Shown: positions 36,556 to 48,967 of the stretch, one piece after another
Numbering within the stretch: the first letter of the stretch is position 1
How the letters are laid out: each line of letters starts with the position of its first letter
NCBI GenBank assembly: GCA_037074615.1
Contig: CM073560.1
Coordinates: 6,207,501 to 6,271,500, forward strand
Direction of reading: 5' to 3'
DNA from: Leucaena leucocephala
Taxonomy: Eukaryota; Streptophyta; Magnoliopsida; Fabales; Fabaceae
Length of the DNA: 64,000 nucleotides
Translations under genes and position numbers: made by a program
Notes under the pieces: generated by a model
The model's input: the letters and a program-made list of their open reading frames with translations, nothing else
Database searches by the model: none
What the model was told of the DNA's origin: nothing

Positions 36556-37621
36556 GGGTTAATATGTAAATTTATTTTAAAAGTTTTCCATTAGAGTACT
36601 AGGTATCTAAAATTTTTTTAGGAGCAATATTGTCTTAAAAATTTTCAAATTGTAACAAAGTCGCCCAAATCATTAACTAAAGTTAAATTTGATCGTTAGT
36701 TGATTAATATGCTGACATGACAATATTATTTTTCATTTTGGGTTAAGGTACAAATTTGGTCAGAAAGTTTTCACTCAGAACCACTAGATATATGGAGTTT
36801 TTTTGGGTTCAATGTTACCCGACCGTTATTTAGGTTTTATTTGATTGTTAGTTTGAACAAATATATTGAGATGACCAATTCATACATCATCCACTTCATT
36901 TTTTTGAACTCATCAAATTTATAAATAAGGAAAAACTATAAAAATGCATTCCTTCAAACTTTGCAATTAATAAAATATCACTTTCGGGAGACCATTTTTT
37001 TGGGTACTTTTTTTAGCATAAATTAAAGCAGAAAAATATAGAAGATAACATATGCGAGTGTGACTCACAATAACTCTTGAAAGGCGTGAATGACGGAGTG
37101 AATTTTGAGAAAACTACGAGTGTATATTAACTTATAATTATAAGAATATAATATATATAACTATCATATGTTACTTTTTGAGATATTGTCAGATATGTTA
37201 AAGATAACACTCTAACAACGACAGAGTTTGGAGAGATATATTTTTTAATTATTTTCTTTTTTATAAATATGATTTGAGAAAAAATAAAGTGGATGACATG
37301 TGCATATACCACTTTAGCATATTCGGTCAAATTATACCTAGATAATAGTTAGGATAACATTGAACCTAAAAAAAAAATTGGATACTCAGCGCTTCTAAAT
37401 GAAATTTTTTAAAAAAAATTTACACCTTAACCTAAAATAAAAGATGACGTAGATGACACGTCAACATATTGATAAATTAACAGTCAAATTTAACTTTAGA
37501 TAACAATCATGACGATATTGCTACAATTTAAAAACTTTCAGTACCACATTGATCTTAAAATAATTTTAAATACCCAATACTCCTAAGTAAAAATTTTCGA
37601 AATAAATTTATACTTTAATAT
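36556..37621. mobile_element. Mutator-like long-TIR element, second copy
   Basis: The left arm (gggttaatatgtaaattta onward) and the inverted right arm resemble the arms of the 12316-19671 element. Flanking 9-mers ACAAAGTTA (36547-36555) and AAAAAGTTA (37622-37630) differ at one base. Length is 1066 bp, with no coding capacity. Confidence 0.7.
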
Positions 37622-38029
37622 AAAAAGTTATATTTAAATATAAAGGCTATATATTCCAAGGTACTAAAAATTAGAGTAGTCATTAAATCAATCAACGTCG
37701 CATTTCAAGGGTTAATAATCCAATCTTAGTTAATTTAGAATCAACTCAATTATAATTAAAATAATATAATTTAATTAAAATATATAAAAATATTTATATA
37801 TATAACCTTGAAAATAATAATATTTAAATAAAAAAGATATCGATTGACAAATAAATAAAATATTCATATATAAATAACACATAATCTAATAAAAGAAAGT
37901 TATTAACATATAAATCTAATATTTATTATTTTTTACTCAAAATAATGTTATTTTAAGTTTATTAAAAAAGAAAAACCATAAAATTTAATCTAGTTCACCT
38001 ATTCGAAACTCTAGGCTGTATAAGATAAA

Positions 38030-38476
38030 TGGTCTGTTTAGATGAGAGTTTAGAAAACGGCTTATAGAAAAAAAAAAGGTTCTTTGACAGCTTTTAAAAA
38101 ATGGTTTTTAGATAAGAGCTTATAGAAAAAAAATAATTCTGAATAAATGAGTGTTTAGATAGTTATTATCAAAAAGATTTTTGTAATTGAAAATTACGTG
38201 TATGATTTTATTAAAAATAGGAGAGATAAGAAAGGGTGGAGAAGAGATATGAGATATGGTATAAGAAAAAATAAAGGTAAAATAGTAATTAGTTAGTCTA
38301 TAAGCTATTTTACTATTTTAGAAGCTAGTCTCAATAGGTTAGCTAAAACTTTAGTATTAAATTATGATTTAGTCTAAGAAATTTTTTAGATAAATATACC
38401 TATTTATTTTAAAAATTCTTTAAACTTAAATTTTATCAAAAGACTTTTAAAATTATATTTGGTTTCAAACAAACAC
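38030..38476. mobile_element. MITE, 3-bp-TSD family, copy 4
   Basis: It starts TGGTCTGTTTAG and ends TCAAACAAACAC, with AAA at 38027-38029 and 38477-38479. A short polypurine core lies near 38215-38260. Confidence 0.7.
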
Positions 38477-38512
38477 AAAGATACTAGTTCATTGGTACGG
38501 TCAACCAAGCAA

Positions 38513-38704
38513 TTATTTTTTTTTATTGCTTATTCAGTTCATCGGAGTTTTTTCCCAACTATATCCGGATCTGACTCGTGTCGGGTACTTAGTTATGGTA
38601 AGTGAGTGAGTTTCTCAATATAAAATTTTTATATACGTTAAAATTTAAATTTAAAATCTCATTTAAATAATATTAAATTATTTAATACTCGACTAACTCC
38701 CTTA
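38513..38704 (-). mobile_element. tRNA-derived SINE, family A, copy 4
   Basis: It is inverted relative to the other copies; the minus strand shows the body ctcactcacttaccataact and the tail. A perfect 13-bp duplication GTCAACCAAGCAA lies at 38500-38512 and 38705-38717. The head is badly decayed by AT-rich sequence. Confidence 0.8.
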
Positions 38705-38717
38705 GTCAACCAAGCAA

Positions 38718-39732
38718 ATTTTAATAATACGAAATATTGACGGACGGTGGGAAGCAGACGATAAGGGAGGTGGGGTAATCGGAAGCGTAGAGCAGTGACA
38801 TGCAAGTTAAGTAATGGATGGGAGAGAGGCATCAATTCGGAAAGACATTGACATGAAATGAAATGATCAACACCCTCTCTTAAAAATCATGAGTACATTG
38901 ATTCATTGTATCCCTCTTTGTTTCTTTCCTTCCTTTTCCCCAATATCGTACCCCACCATACATTTTTTCTTCACCCAATGCCACTGACAAATTATAATAC
39001 TTACAAACCCAAAAAAAAGTCAATCCATATTCCTCAAATATATTAATCCCAAATATAATCAAATTGACATTAATTAATATTTTTTAAGTACCTTCTGATT
39101 CAGCTATTTTAGTGACTGTTTCATATGAGGGATATGAAAGAAAGGGGAGTTGAGAATTTTTTTTTAGAATTAAATTTTAAAAGATTAGAGAAATAGGATT
39201 ATAAAAAATAAAAAAATTAATAAAAAATTTTAATTTTATTTCTCTAATTTTTTTAAATCTAACTTAAAAAAGTTTACACTCCTCTCCCTTTAAAATCCAT
39301 CATACCAAACAGCGCCTAAAGATCCACCACAAGCATCTCCTAGACCTAGCCTACTCGTTATATATATATATTTCATTGTTTTGTGATATCCAACCCAAAA
39401 TTTATGAAAACAAACCAATTAAAATAATTAAAATATTAAACATTCAATTGTCGTATTAAGAAACAATAAGAGAAAATATTAGTTTTCTCTCAGAATAAAA
39501 AATTAGAGAACTTCTCTAAAAGAATTTGTGAGAATGAAGAAAAGAATTGGGAAAAGTACTTTTTGGGTTCCTTGTGAGTGAATTATTAACAATTTTTTTA
39601 CAACAAATTAAATTAAATATAACTTTTTGAAAATTGACAACTATAATATATTATATTAACAATTTTGTTTTAGAGAAAAAAGGCAAAATGTTAGCGAACG
39701 AAGATTCATTACAAATGTTATCTTTAGAAAGT
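38718..39732. other. Intergenic with a ~210-bp foldback MITE
   Basis: 39113-39320 folds on itself: gtgactgtttcatatgaggg is mirrored by ccatcataccaaacagcgcc, and attagagaaatag by atttctctaat. The ends resemble Tourist-type termini. 38750-38830 is a GC-richer unique island. No gene. Confidence 0.5.
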
Positions 39733-39741
39733 ATTTAATTA

Positions 39742-40222
39742 GGCTAAATAATATAGTTGATCATCTATATTTATATCAAATTTTATTTTAATATTTTAAA
39801 TTTAAAAAGTATATTCTTAGTCTATTAAATTTAACGTTATAAACTTTACTAATAAAAAATGCTGACTCAATAAATTTTATATAATGACTTAGTAAATAAT
39901 TAATTACAAAACATCTTTAAATTTTAATTTTAATTGTTTTAATATAATTATTTTTATATTTTAAAATTAAAATCAGCCTTATGCTAATACAAAAATCTAG
40001 AATTCCTCTGTAGCTATTCCTCTTACATATATTTTAAATTAAAAATTAAGGTATCAACATTTAAATTTTGAGTTAATATTTTTTATTTGTATGTTGAGTC
40101 AGCATTCTCTATTAATGAAATTAATAATATTAAATTTAAGATACTAAAAATACACTTTTTAAATTTAAAAATTTAAAGTAAAACTTGATACAAACATAAA
40201 TGAGTAAACATATACTTTATCA
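39742..40222. mobile_element. Long-TIR MITE with 9-bp TSD (Mutator-like), family 2, copy 1
   Basis: Inverted arms of more than 150 bp start ggctaaataatat and end tatactttatca. A perfect duplication ATTTAATTA lies at 39733-39741 and 40223-40231. The phrases aatgctgactcaataaa and gttgagtcagcatt mirror each other. Confidence 0.75.
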
Positions 40223-40231
40223 ATTTAATTA

Positions 40232-41085
40232 AGAAGAAAAAGGTTTCACTCAAAAGATTCTAAGAAATTATTTGGATTAATATTATTGTTTATTTTCATA
40301 ATTTGATTAAATTTTAATTTTAGTTCGTACATTTTTAAATTATGATTTTTAGTCCTATAATTTTATAAAAACTTGGTCTAAGTTAATATTTTTAAATATT
40401 GACACTAAAACTAAAATTTATTAAAAATAAAATTAAAGCTTATTTAGTCCCTATATTTTTTATCAATTTTAATTTTAATAATTATATTTTTAATAATTTT
40501 TAGTTTTGACCTTTATATTTAACGTCATTAAATTTAAACTAAATCTTTATAAAATTAAAAAAAAATTAAAACCTACAATTTAAAATTATAAAAAACTAAA
40601 ATTAAAATTTGTTCAAACTGCAATGATCAATAAGAATATTAACACAAATCATTTTCTCACCGTTTCCTCTAATCTTTCATGGGGTTGGTCTGAAAAATAC
40701 GATTCTGTTACGATGAAATTATTCGCCCATTGGTTTTGTTCCAACTTTCTTCCTTCCCTATGGGCTTCCCCATTTAATTTCCCATCGTCCCCGCTAAAAC
40801 TAGGGGTTACATTGATTCTAGTGCTACAAGATGTACTACTAATTATTATCATATTAAAATTTAATCTAAATAATTTGATTAAACTAATAAATTAATAAAT
40901 TAGTTATTTAATTAGTTTGATCAAGAGTTTTAAATGAGCCGTTAAGATCAAATTTTATATTTTCTTTCTTTCATTGCTAAGCTTAAAGCAATGTTTTTAG
41001 TTTGAAAAAGAACAACAATTAAAAGCCTGTCAAATTTATAATTTAATAATTTTATTTTATTAAACTATATATAGTTTATATATAT
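40232..41085. other. AT-rich intergenic sequence
   Basis: An inverted-repeat element is suggested between about 40310 and 40620 (taattttagttcg / aactaaaattaaaatt). The 90-codon frame at 40623-40895 has no support as a gene. Confidence 0.4.
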
Positions 41086-41093
41086 GAATATCT

Positions 41094-41540
41094 TAGAGTT
41101 GGTAAAACGTAAAAGAGGACGGGTTGGCATTTCAACCATCGAATATTTTTTTTTTATTTTTAATATTATTATTTATTTTACTCAAATATTACTTTGAATA
41201 CCCATATTATTAAATACTGATAAAGATGATTACTTATTTATTAATATATATTTATATATTATAATTTATTAATATTATGTTAATATTTATTTAGATTTAT
41301 AGTTATAAAATTTGAGATTTTTTTTATAAAAAATAGAAATTTTTAAGAGTATAACATTAACAATTTTTTTTATTATGCTAATATAATATTAGAAAATTTT
41401 TATTAGTATTTTAAAAATTTAAAAATAATTTTTTAAAAATATTAAAAATAAAGTGACAGGCTGGCTTTTTGCCAACCCGTTTTAGGGCGAACTTCCTCTA
41501 ACCTGTGGGCTAAGCGGGTCAGTTCGTATTTCTACCTCTA
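41094..41540. mobile_element. hAT-like MITE, diverged inverted copy of 28692-29238
   Basis: It starts TAGAGTTGGTAAAACG and ends cgtatttctacctcta. The AT-rich core matches that of the 28.7-kb element in reverse complement. Flanking 8-mers GAATATCT and AAATATCC agree at 6 of 8 positions, fitting an old hAT TSD. Confidence 0.65.
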
Positions 41541-42420
41541 AAATATCCCATTTATTTGTAAATAAATACTTTTTTATTTAAATATTAATTTTTTAAAGTT
41601 ATATATAAATATTTTATATATTTTAATTAAATTATATTATTTTAATCATAATTAGTTAAAACAACTGACTTATGAATTATCTTAACTAGTTTAATGACTT
41701 ATCATTTTGGGTACGCTTTATGATATTCTTACGTACAACTAAATTATATAATATTTAGTAATTTTGAATTATATTTTTTAATATTATTTATTAGATCCAA
41801 TTTTTAGGTATCTAATTTTAAGATTCATTATTATTCTTTTTAGCATATATGTCTTATCTAATAATCAAATTTAAGACCAAGGGATCTATAATTTTCAATT
41901 AGATTTATGTATTGCTTAATTAAATTAAAATGAATTTTTTCAATATGAATTTTTTCAATATGAATTTTTTCATGCATTATATTCGAAGAAACCATTAGAG
42001 TCTTATCCTATAAAAATAAAGAGAGGTAAATTTGTTCTTAGAAAGTTATTCCATTTAAGTAGTATTTCGAAATCGTTGGCAAAAAAGTAGTAGTATTCTG
42101 AAATATTCTTACATATATTTCCCCAAATTTCTCAAACTAATGTATTTAAAAAATTACTAACAACCATAGTATTTACAAATCATCAATAATAAATTCTACT
42201 AATCTGCATAAAACTAGTTAAGTGGCCAATGAATTATAAAAAAAGTAAAGTTATCCTGTATCCACTCCACTGAACTTATTTTCGTTGATGGCTAAGGGAT
42301 TGATAAGGACTTTAACTTTTATTTGTCGTGGCATATCACGCGCTCCAATGCCATCCCTCTTCCTAAACACTAGGGACGTCGAGGCTGTCACAGCGTGGTC
42401 GTGGTAACCATTGGGATATA
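41541..42420. other. AT-rich sequence upstream of the CCCH gene
   Basis: Three tandem copies of a 16-bp unit (tgaattttttcaata) lie near 41932-41975. Base composition becomes GC-richer from about 42290, marking the promoter region. Confidence 0.45.
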
Positions 42421-42640
42421 GACACGTGGACTCATGATCCTACAGAAAATTGATCATTATCTGTTTTGATACGTGGCTAATGAAGACGCCACCTGTGATT
42501 TATGATTACCGTGACCGTGGAAATTCCCTTAATTTAACCGCAGTGATAAATGTAGTTCATGGGTTTTTAATTTAACCCGGGTTAAAGGCTAACCTAACCA
42601 CGGTTATAACCACCTTCTTCTCGCTGTTTATAAGTAACCC
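42421..42640 (+). promoter_or_regulatory. Promoter of CCCH gene with two ACGT-core (ABRE/G-box) sites and TATA box
   Basis: GACACGTGGA at 42421-42430 contains a G-box/ABRE core. GATACGTGGC at 42468-42477 is a second ABRE-like site. TTTATAAG at 42627-42634 is a good TATA box 63-70 bp before the ATG, implying a short 5' leader. ACGT-core pairs are typical of abscisic acid or stress-responsive promoters; responsiveness here is inference. Confidence 0.6.
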
Positions 42641-42696
42641 TAACCTCGCTGGAGTTTCGGTAAGCATTCAAAACTTCACCAAAGTGATCAAAGGCT

Positions 42697-43833
42697 ATGA
42701 TAATCGGCGAGTCTCATCAGGCTAAACCAACGGTCCACGATCCTCCTTGGCCGCTTCACCTCGATGATTTGACCTCTGATATATGTTCTCCTTACCCGTT
42801 AAGTGGTGTCTCCTTCGACTCCGACGGTAATGCCAGTACCAGCGATTACTCGCCACTTTACTTACAAGAGGCTCTATCGGCGTGGCAGCGTTATCTCCCA
42901 TCCAACGATGCCGACATCGACTCTGATTCTGATGTTACGGGTCGTGACTCCGATGCTCCGGTCGATGCCTACACCTGCGATCATTTCCGTATGTACGAGT
43001 TCAAGGTGAGGAGGTGCGCGCGTGGCAGGTCTCATGACTGGACTGAATGTCCTTATGCTCATCCCGGCGAGAAGGCTCGCCGGAGAGATCCTAGGAAGTA
43101 TCACTATTCAGGAACTGCATGCCCTGATTTTCGCAAAGGTAGCTGTAAGAAGGGGGATTGTTGTGAGTTCGCTCATGGCGTATTTGAGTGTTGGCTTCAC
43201 CCGTCTCGTTATCGTACTCAGCCTTGTAAGGACGGTACGAGCTGCCGGAGAAGGGTTTGCTTTTTTGCTCACACGCTGGAGCAACTGAGGATTCTGTCTC
43301 AGCAGAGTCCAAGGAGTGGTAACTCTAACTCGGTAGATTCATACGACGGCTCTCCTTTGAGGCAGGCGATGGCGATTGAGTCTTGTGCTAAAACGCTGCC
43401 GTTCATTTCGTCTCCGTCTTCGATTTCACCTCCGGCTAATTCTCCGACGGAGTCTCCTCCTGTGTCTCCGATGGCGCAGTCTCTGAGCCGGTCTGTTTGT
43501 TCAAGCTCCATCAATGAGATGGTGGCTTCTCTGCGAAATTTGCAGCTAGGTAAGGCCAAGTCTTTGTCTTTATCCTCTTCTTGGAATGTTCCTATGGGAT
43601 CTCCCTGTTTCGGGTCTCCGAGGGGATCCATACTCCGACCCGGATTCTGCAGCCTCCCCACCACACCTACACAAGCGCCAACTCGCGCCGGAGGCAGCTA
43701 TTTTGATATTTGGGAGCAGAGTTGTGAGGAGGAGCCGGTGATGGAGCGGGTAGAGTCCGGAAGCACCATAAGGTCAAAGATGTTCGAGAAATTGAGCAAA
43801 GAGAACTCCCTGGATAGGTCGGATCCGGGTTAA
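42697..43833 (+). CDS. Arginine-rich tandem CCCH zinc-finger protein (plant RR-TZF, TZF1/2/3-like)
   Basis: An intronless 378-codon gene with the plant RR-TZF layout. An acidic/Ser-rich N-terminus precedes an arginine-rich CHCH module (C107-X5-H113-X4-C118-X3-H122). Two CCCH fingers follow: C142-X7-C150-X5-C156-X3-H160, then X16, then C177-X5-C183-X4-C188-X3-H192. All eight ligands and the plant-specific spacing are intact. The C-terminal half is Ser/Pro-rich and has a leucine-rich segment (INEMVASLRNLQLG, about 282-295) suitable as a nuclear export signal. The terminal part (FDIWEQSCEEEPVMERVESG) is conserved in relatives as I recall. Family members bind AU-rich mRNA, shuttle to processing bodies or stress granules, and act in ABA, GA and stress responses. 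The exact orthologue is not determined. Codon use is GC-rich relative to the flanks, as expected for a real gene. Confidence 0.95.
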   Translation: MIIGESHQAKPTVHDPPWPLHLDDLTSDICSPYPLSGVSFDSDGNASTSDYSPLYLQEALSAWQRYLPSNDADIDSDSDVTGRDSDAPVDAYTCDHFRMYEFKVRRCARGRSHDWTECPYAHPGEKARRRDPRKYHYSGTACPDFRKGSCKKGDCCEFAHGVFECWLHPSRYRTQPCKDGTSCRRRVCFFAHTLEQLRILSQQSPRSGNSNSVDSYDGSPLRQAMAIESCAKTLPFISSPSSISPPANSPTESPPVSPMAQSLSRSVCSSSINEMVASLRNLQLGKAKSLSLSSSWNVPMGSPCFGSPRGSILRPGFCSLPTTPTQAPTRAGGSYFDIWEQSCEEEPVMERVESGSTIRSKMFEKLSKENSLDRSDPG

Positions 43834-46800
43834 GCGGGTGGTTCTCCGGATGTAGGGTGGATTTCGGAGCTGTTGAAGTGAAGCGGAACAACGCCACGTG
43901 GTAAATTCGTGTTTCTGATTTCTTTCGTCCGTATGTTATTTCGGTGGGCGCTATTCTGATTTTGTCTACTGTGTTTGTGTCGATAGAAAAGCGAGGTGGA
44001 AGCAGAGAGAGGAATAGTAAGATTTTTTTTTTGGGAAGCTGTGGATGTAAATATTTAAAAGTATTTTATTGTGATGGGTATGGCCGGCCGTATGGGTTAA
44101 GATTTAAGATGTTAATTTCCTTTTGATTTATTTTTTTTATGGAAAAGAAATGATATGAAAATTAAGAAGACAGACACATGCAGCATTGTCTTGCGAAACT
44201 ATATTAAGTATCAAAGCTTGTGTATAGTTGTAGTTGAATAAGGGTTATTCTATCTAATAATATATGTTTATTATTATTATTGTTATTATTACTATTTTCA
44301 TTTACTAATATAAAGCTTCTGTAAAAGGACAAAGACGACGCCGTGTCCGGCGTTTTGTTGGTAAGATTTATAGGTTTGGGTGATTGTGCCCCCAGGGCCA
44401 GATTAGGAGCATAAAGAGAAGAGTAGACCGTAGTGGGGAATAGGGTAGAGTTGGGTGGCTGGCTACAGTACCTATTTTGTTATCTTGTGGATTTTTCTTT
44501 TGTTACATGCATCACTAAAGTCTTTTAATAAAAAAATATGTACAATTTGGAAGAAGAGCAATTCTTTTAATAAAAATTCGTGTATTTATACAAATTCTAG
44601 AGAGAAATTACTTAAATATCTTTCATTATCATTATTTTTATTATTTTTATTCATTGAAGTTTTTAATAAAATTGACTTTTATTTAGCTAAAAAATAATTA
44701 GATTAAAATATAGAATAAAATAATATTTAATATTTTATTTTTATTTTTTATATATCATTATTTATAGAATAATTTTACTTATAATTTTTTAATTTGATAT
44801 CATTTTATTTATAATTTTTTAATTTGATATCATTTTATTTATAATTTTTTAATTTAATATAATTTTATTCATAATTTTATTTTTTAAATATTAAAAATTA
44901 TATTAAATTAAAAAAAATATGAATAAAATTATATTAAATTAAAAAAATTATAAATTAAATTATATTATAAATAAATTTATGATATTAATCACATAGATTA
45001 ATCATTATTTTATACTAAAATATATATTTTCTATTATCTTCTCACTAAGTTTTTAGTCCACTTTTAGTCTTTTAAGTATAATACTATTAATTTTACTTAA
45101 AAAAATATTACAGAATAAAAAATAATAATTGTGTAATAAAATATTAAAATATATTTATATTTTAATTTTTTAATATAATATTTTTATTTTTATTTCATAC
45201 TCAATGTTTAATTTCATAATCATAAAATTATTAATATTAAATTTAAATAACTAAAATATATTTTTAAAATTTAAAAAATTAAAATTGGATGCAAATATAA
45301 AAAATTAAATATATACTTTAACTAAAAAATTATTATTGTCGTTGATATTTAAAAGTATAATAAAAGACATATTAAATATAAAATAGATTAAAATTTAATA
45401 TTTATAATCAAATTTAATTCTCCAATTAATTATAATTTATATATTAACCATCACTATTTTATAACTACAGAAAATATCAAAAACTGACGTGGGGTTTTAA
45501 TGGGAGGAAATTCGTAAATATGATTTTTCCAGTCTTCAAGGCAAGACTAGAGATAATTACAAAGCATTTCTTACTACTGAACTCCTTATAGACATTTATT
45601 CTTCACTTTCTTACTATTTAATCGTTGTGTACAAAAAAGAAGAGTACTATGATTGTTATCAAAATTAGAATAAAATCACCAATATATAAGAAACTCAAGT
45701 TTTCCTAAAATAAAATTTTAATTCAAGTTTTGGAGGAGGTGCACAAAATAGTTACAACTCTTACCAAATGAATGTGAAAACAAAGACAAGTAGAGAACAA
45801 ATTGGTTAGGCCAATTTAAAAATAGGATCAGATTTTTTTTTTTTATGGTAATATATATTTGGTCTTTAGCAATGTGATTTGGTTGAGCTTTTTTAATGTT
45901 TTAAAAATATATAAATATTATTTACAAATAATTAAAATGAGTGTAATAATTGATCATGTATTGTGGGGAAGGGATAGAGACCGTAGACTTACTTAAGTAA
46001 TAACCAAAAAGAGAATGGATATTATTAATTCATTTGAAGTTGGATACTAAGTTATGGAATTTCTCAGTAACAGGTTTTTAATCTTTTATATAAACATTAA
46101 AACCAGATTCCTTTCAGCAAAAACTTATATTCTTATGTTCAAAGCTTTTTTTTTATTCAAATTCTGACAGGCACTATAATTTATGACTTACGCTTAACTA
46201 ATTATCGTTTTTTACTTTTTAGCATTTTAAAACATATTTTAATTTAAAATTTATTTATTCTAATTTAATTAAAAAAATTATATTTTTCCAGTCATTAATA
46301 TAAAAGTTAGTTGACAAATAAATTAGTTTATTATAACTAGTATAAGAGCTTGTTAACTAATTTAAATAGATTAAAGGGTATATAATATGAATTCGTTTTG
46401 AAAGTTTGCACTTAGTCATAATTAATTGATTTATTTAGTTTCTTTAATTTATAAAAAAATTAACTATAATTAATTGATTTATTTAGTTTCTTTAATTTAT
46501 AAAAAATTAATTAACTCTTATATTAAGAATCAATAGAGTATTATATATAAATTTAAGCATTTCAGTTTTTGTCTAGATTTAATTTTCACCTATTCAACTA
46601 TATTTTGAAAAACATAAACTTTAAATTAGAAGTTAGAGGATTTGAAAAAAATATGAAATTTTTTTTGCCATAGTTAAATTGGGTCAATGTAAGATTAAAA
46701 TAATATAATTTAATTAAAATATATAAAATTATTCATCTATAATTTTAAAAAAGTAATATATAAATAAAATATATTAATTTATAAGTAAATAGAATATTCA

Positions 46801-47081
46801 TACATAAATCACGTTCAATCCAATCCAATTGAATTATTAAACCACAAATGTAACATATATGATATCGTTTCAGCCATTTAAGATTAATAAGGGAAGAAAA
46901 AAAAATAAAATCAAACCTGATCGATCTGTTTAAAATTTTTAACTAGATTAGTTAGAAGATTATTTTATCAGTTCATCAGTCTAATTAGCCAATCTAAATT
47001 AAGTTTTAATACTAGATAGACGAACATCTAACATGTCGTCTTCTTTCCTATCTTTTATATTTAGTTGAGATTTTTAAGTAT
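43834..47081. other. 3' region of the CCCH gene, then AT-rich intergenic sequence with tandem repeats
   Basis: The transcript end probably lies between 43900 and 44300, where (TTA)n-like runs occur (44266-44295). 44790-44870 is three tandem copies of a ~30-bp unit (tttgatatcattttatttat...), mirrored by 44895-44960 to give a potential hairpin. 46423-46510 is a ~50-bp tandem duplication. 45230-45335 resembles one arm of the Mutator-like family 2. No further gene was found. Confidence 0.5.
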
Positions 47082-47084
47082 TTA

Positions 47085-47572
47085 AAGTTTGTTTAGATAA
47101 GAGTTTAAAAAAATTATTAAAAAAAAAAGAATTTTTAGACTGCTTTTAAAAAATGGCTATTAAAGAAGAGCTTATAGAAAAAAATAGTTTTAAATAAATG
47201 AGTGTTTGAATAGTTATTGTTAAAAAAAAATTTGTAATTGAAAAATTACTAGAAAATATATGATTTTATTAAAAATATGAGAGAGGAGAGAAGAGAGAGG
47301 CTGGAAAAGAGAGAGGAGAGAGAAGAAAAGGTAGAGAAGAGAGAGGAGAGAGAAGAGATAGTATAAGAAAAAGTAAGGGTTAAATAGTAATTTGATAGTT
47401 CATAAGCTCTTTTACTTTTTCAAAAACTAGTCTCAATAGTTTATCCAAAATCTTAGTTTAATCCAAAAGTCATTTTGAACAAATATTGTGTTTATTTTAA
47501 AATTTTTCCAAACTAAAATTTAGATTAAAAAATATTTTAAAACCGTAATTTAGATACTTTCTAAATATACAC
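47085..47572. mobile_element. MITE, 3-bp-TSD family, copy 5
   Basis: It starts AAGTTTGTTTAG and ends CTAAATATACAC, with TTA at 47082-47084 and 47573-47575. A plus-strand polypurine core lies at 47278-47360. Confidence 0.75.
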
Positions 47573-47581
47573 TTAATAAGG

Positions 47582-47716
47582 GATTCGACCCTTAGTATTG
47601 TGTATAGAGAAAATTTTATAATTAGTACTAAAATCTCTTCAAAAAAATCTATGGCACGAGAGAATTAATTACTGCTTTCGTTGGTTAATATTTAGATCTA
47701 CCTAAAAAACAATAGC
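47582..47716 (+). mobile_element. SINE-like element, family C, copy 2 (5'-truncated)
   Basis: It matches the 3' two-thirds of 24427-24606: ggattcgaccctta, then ttataattagtactaaa, ggcacgagagaatta and a terminal acctaaaaaa. No clear TSD, partly because it abuts the MITE. Confidence 0.5.
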
Positions 47717-48388
47717 GATTTTATCAATTTAGAATCCACAAACACCCTATTGCTAAAACGGGTGATTGCACAAACCACAAAAATGGTTTTTTTTTTGCTA
47801 TCAAACAAAATGATCATTAACAAACAAGGTCTTACAACTCAAAAGTACACATCTAACGGGGTATTGGATAAACCTAATAACAAATGAGTTCTGAATTGTC
47901 GAAAACGACATCGTTCTTATGCAGTGAAGGGAAATGGATATAGAAAGCAAATGAGAGAAGTTGACTCCACATCTAACGGGGTATTGGATAAACCTCGTTT
48001 TTTTTTGGTGCCGGAGAATAAACCGATAAATCGGAAAAGGGGATAGACTTTGAACCAGTAGTAGGATTATTATAAAGGATAATAATGAAAGTTTTTAAGT
48101 GACATGGATTTTTATTTTTTGGACCAATTAAGTGACATGGATTTAATGATGTGATGAAAGACCAAAGTTTTTTTTAATTTTATTTTTAAAATGGAATGAT
48201 GAAAGTAATTGAGAAATGAAAGCAACGACGGTAATGAAATAGGATAAAGTTTGGGGGAAAGTCAATCGGAATTTGAAGGTTGAAATGGAAAGGTTGGCTA
48301 AGGTTCAAGAATCAATCAAGTGAAGCTCATAATAATTATTAACAATAATAATAGTAAAATATGTGCTTGCCTTGGACTACATCGGAAG
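47717..48388. other. Intergenic sequence with a short direct repeat
   Basis: acatctaacggggtattgga followed by taaacct occurs twice (47849 and 47970), about 121 bp apart. No gene was found. Confidence 0.45.
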
Positions 48389-48393
48389 TATAC

Positions 48394-48967
48394 TGTCACG
48401 TTCCGTAATTTGAATCGTGATCGATACAGAATATGAATAAATTCATATTCCTTAAGCCTTAGACCTTAAATAAACGTTTAAAGTAATAATCATAACTTAA
48501 CTTTCAGTTTAAATGAAAATACAACTACTTTAATTCAAATTCAGATATTTTCTAAAATGATACGAAACTAGAACTTTATCTAAAAGTTAAGTGGAGCATC
48601 TAACCTTTTAGAAAAATAAGACGTGTATTTCAGAAAATATAATTACTTCAAAAGTCGCTGTGCCAAAACAATTGCTTCGGATCAAACGTGAGGCTCTTCA
48701 CTGCTCAGTTGGAGGAATAAGATCAACTGCACTATCTGAAGCCAAATAATCTACTCGTGAATAACGTCCTAAAAATATAATTTGAAAGGTGAAAATAAAT
48801 AATTTCAGTATATTTAAGTATAAATCATAATATTTCATAATCCAATACAATTATTTCAATAAACTTTATTTCATGAAAGCAAACACTTTATTTCATGAAA
48901 AATATTTTAAAACAGTTATTTCAAATCAATCACTTTTTCGCAGGAGTTCAATAATAATTGATTTTCA
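48394..48967 (-). repeat. 3' LTR, partial (574 bp)
   Basis: Nearly colinear with 50317-50893, including aaataaacgtttaaagtaat and ggatcaaacgtgaggctctt. Similarity ends at gattttcaa. The missing LTR portion and polypurine tract were probably lost in one deletion. Confidence 0.85.

Noticed and set aside
40623..40895. 90-codon plus-strand frame and its antisense partner
   Set aside because: No recognisable domain, and it ends in AT-rich low-complexity sequence. Insufficient support.
42803..43897. Several 68-121-codon frames on both strands within the CCCH gene
   Set aside because: They are shadows of the 378-codon zinc-finger gene in other frames.
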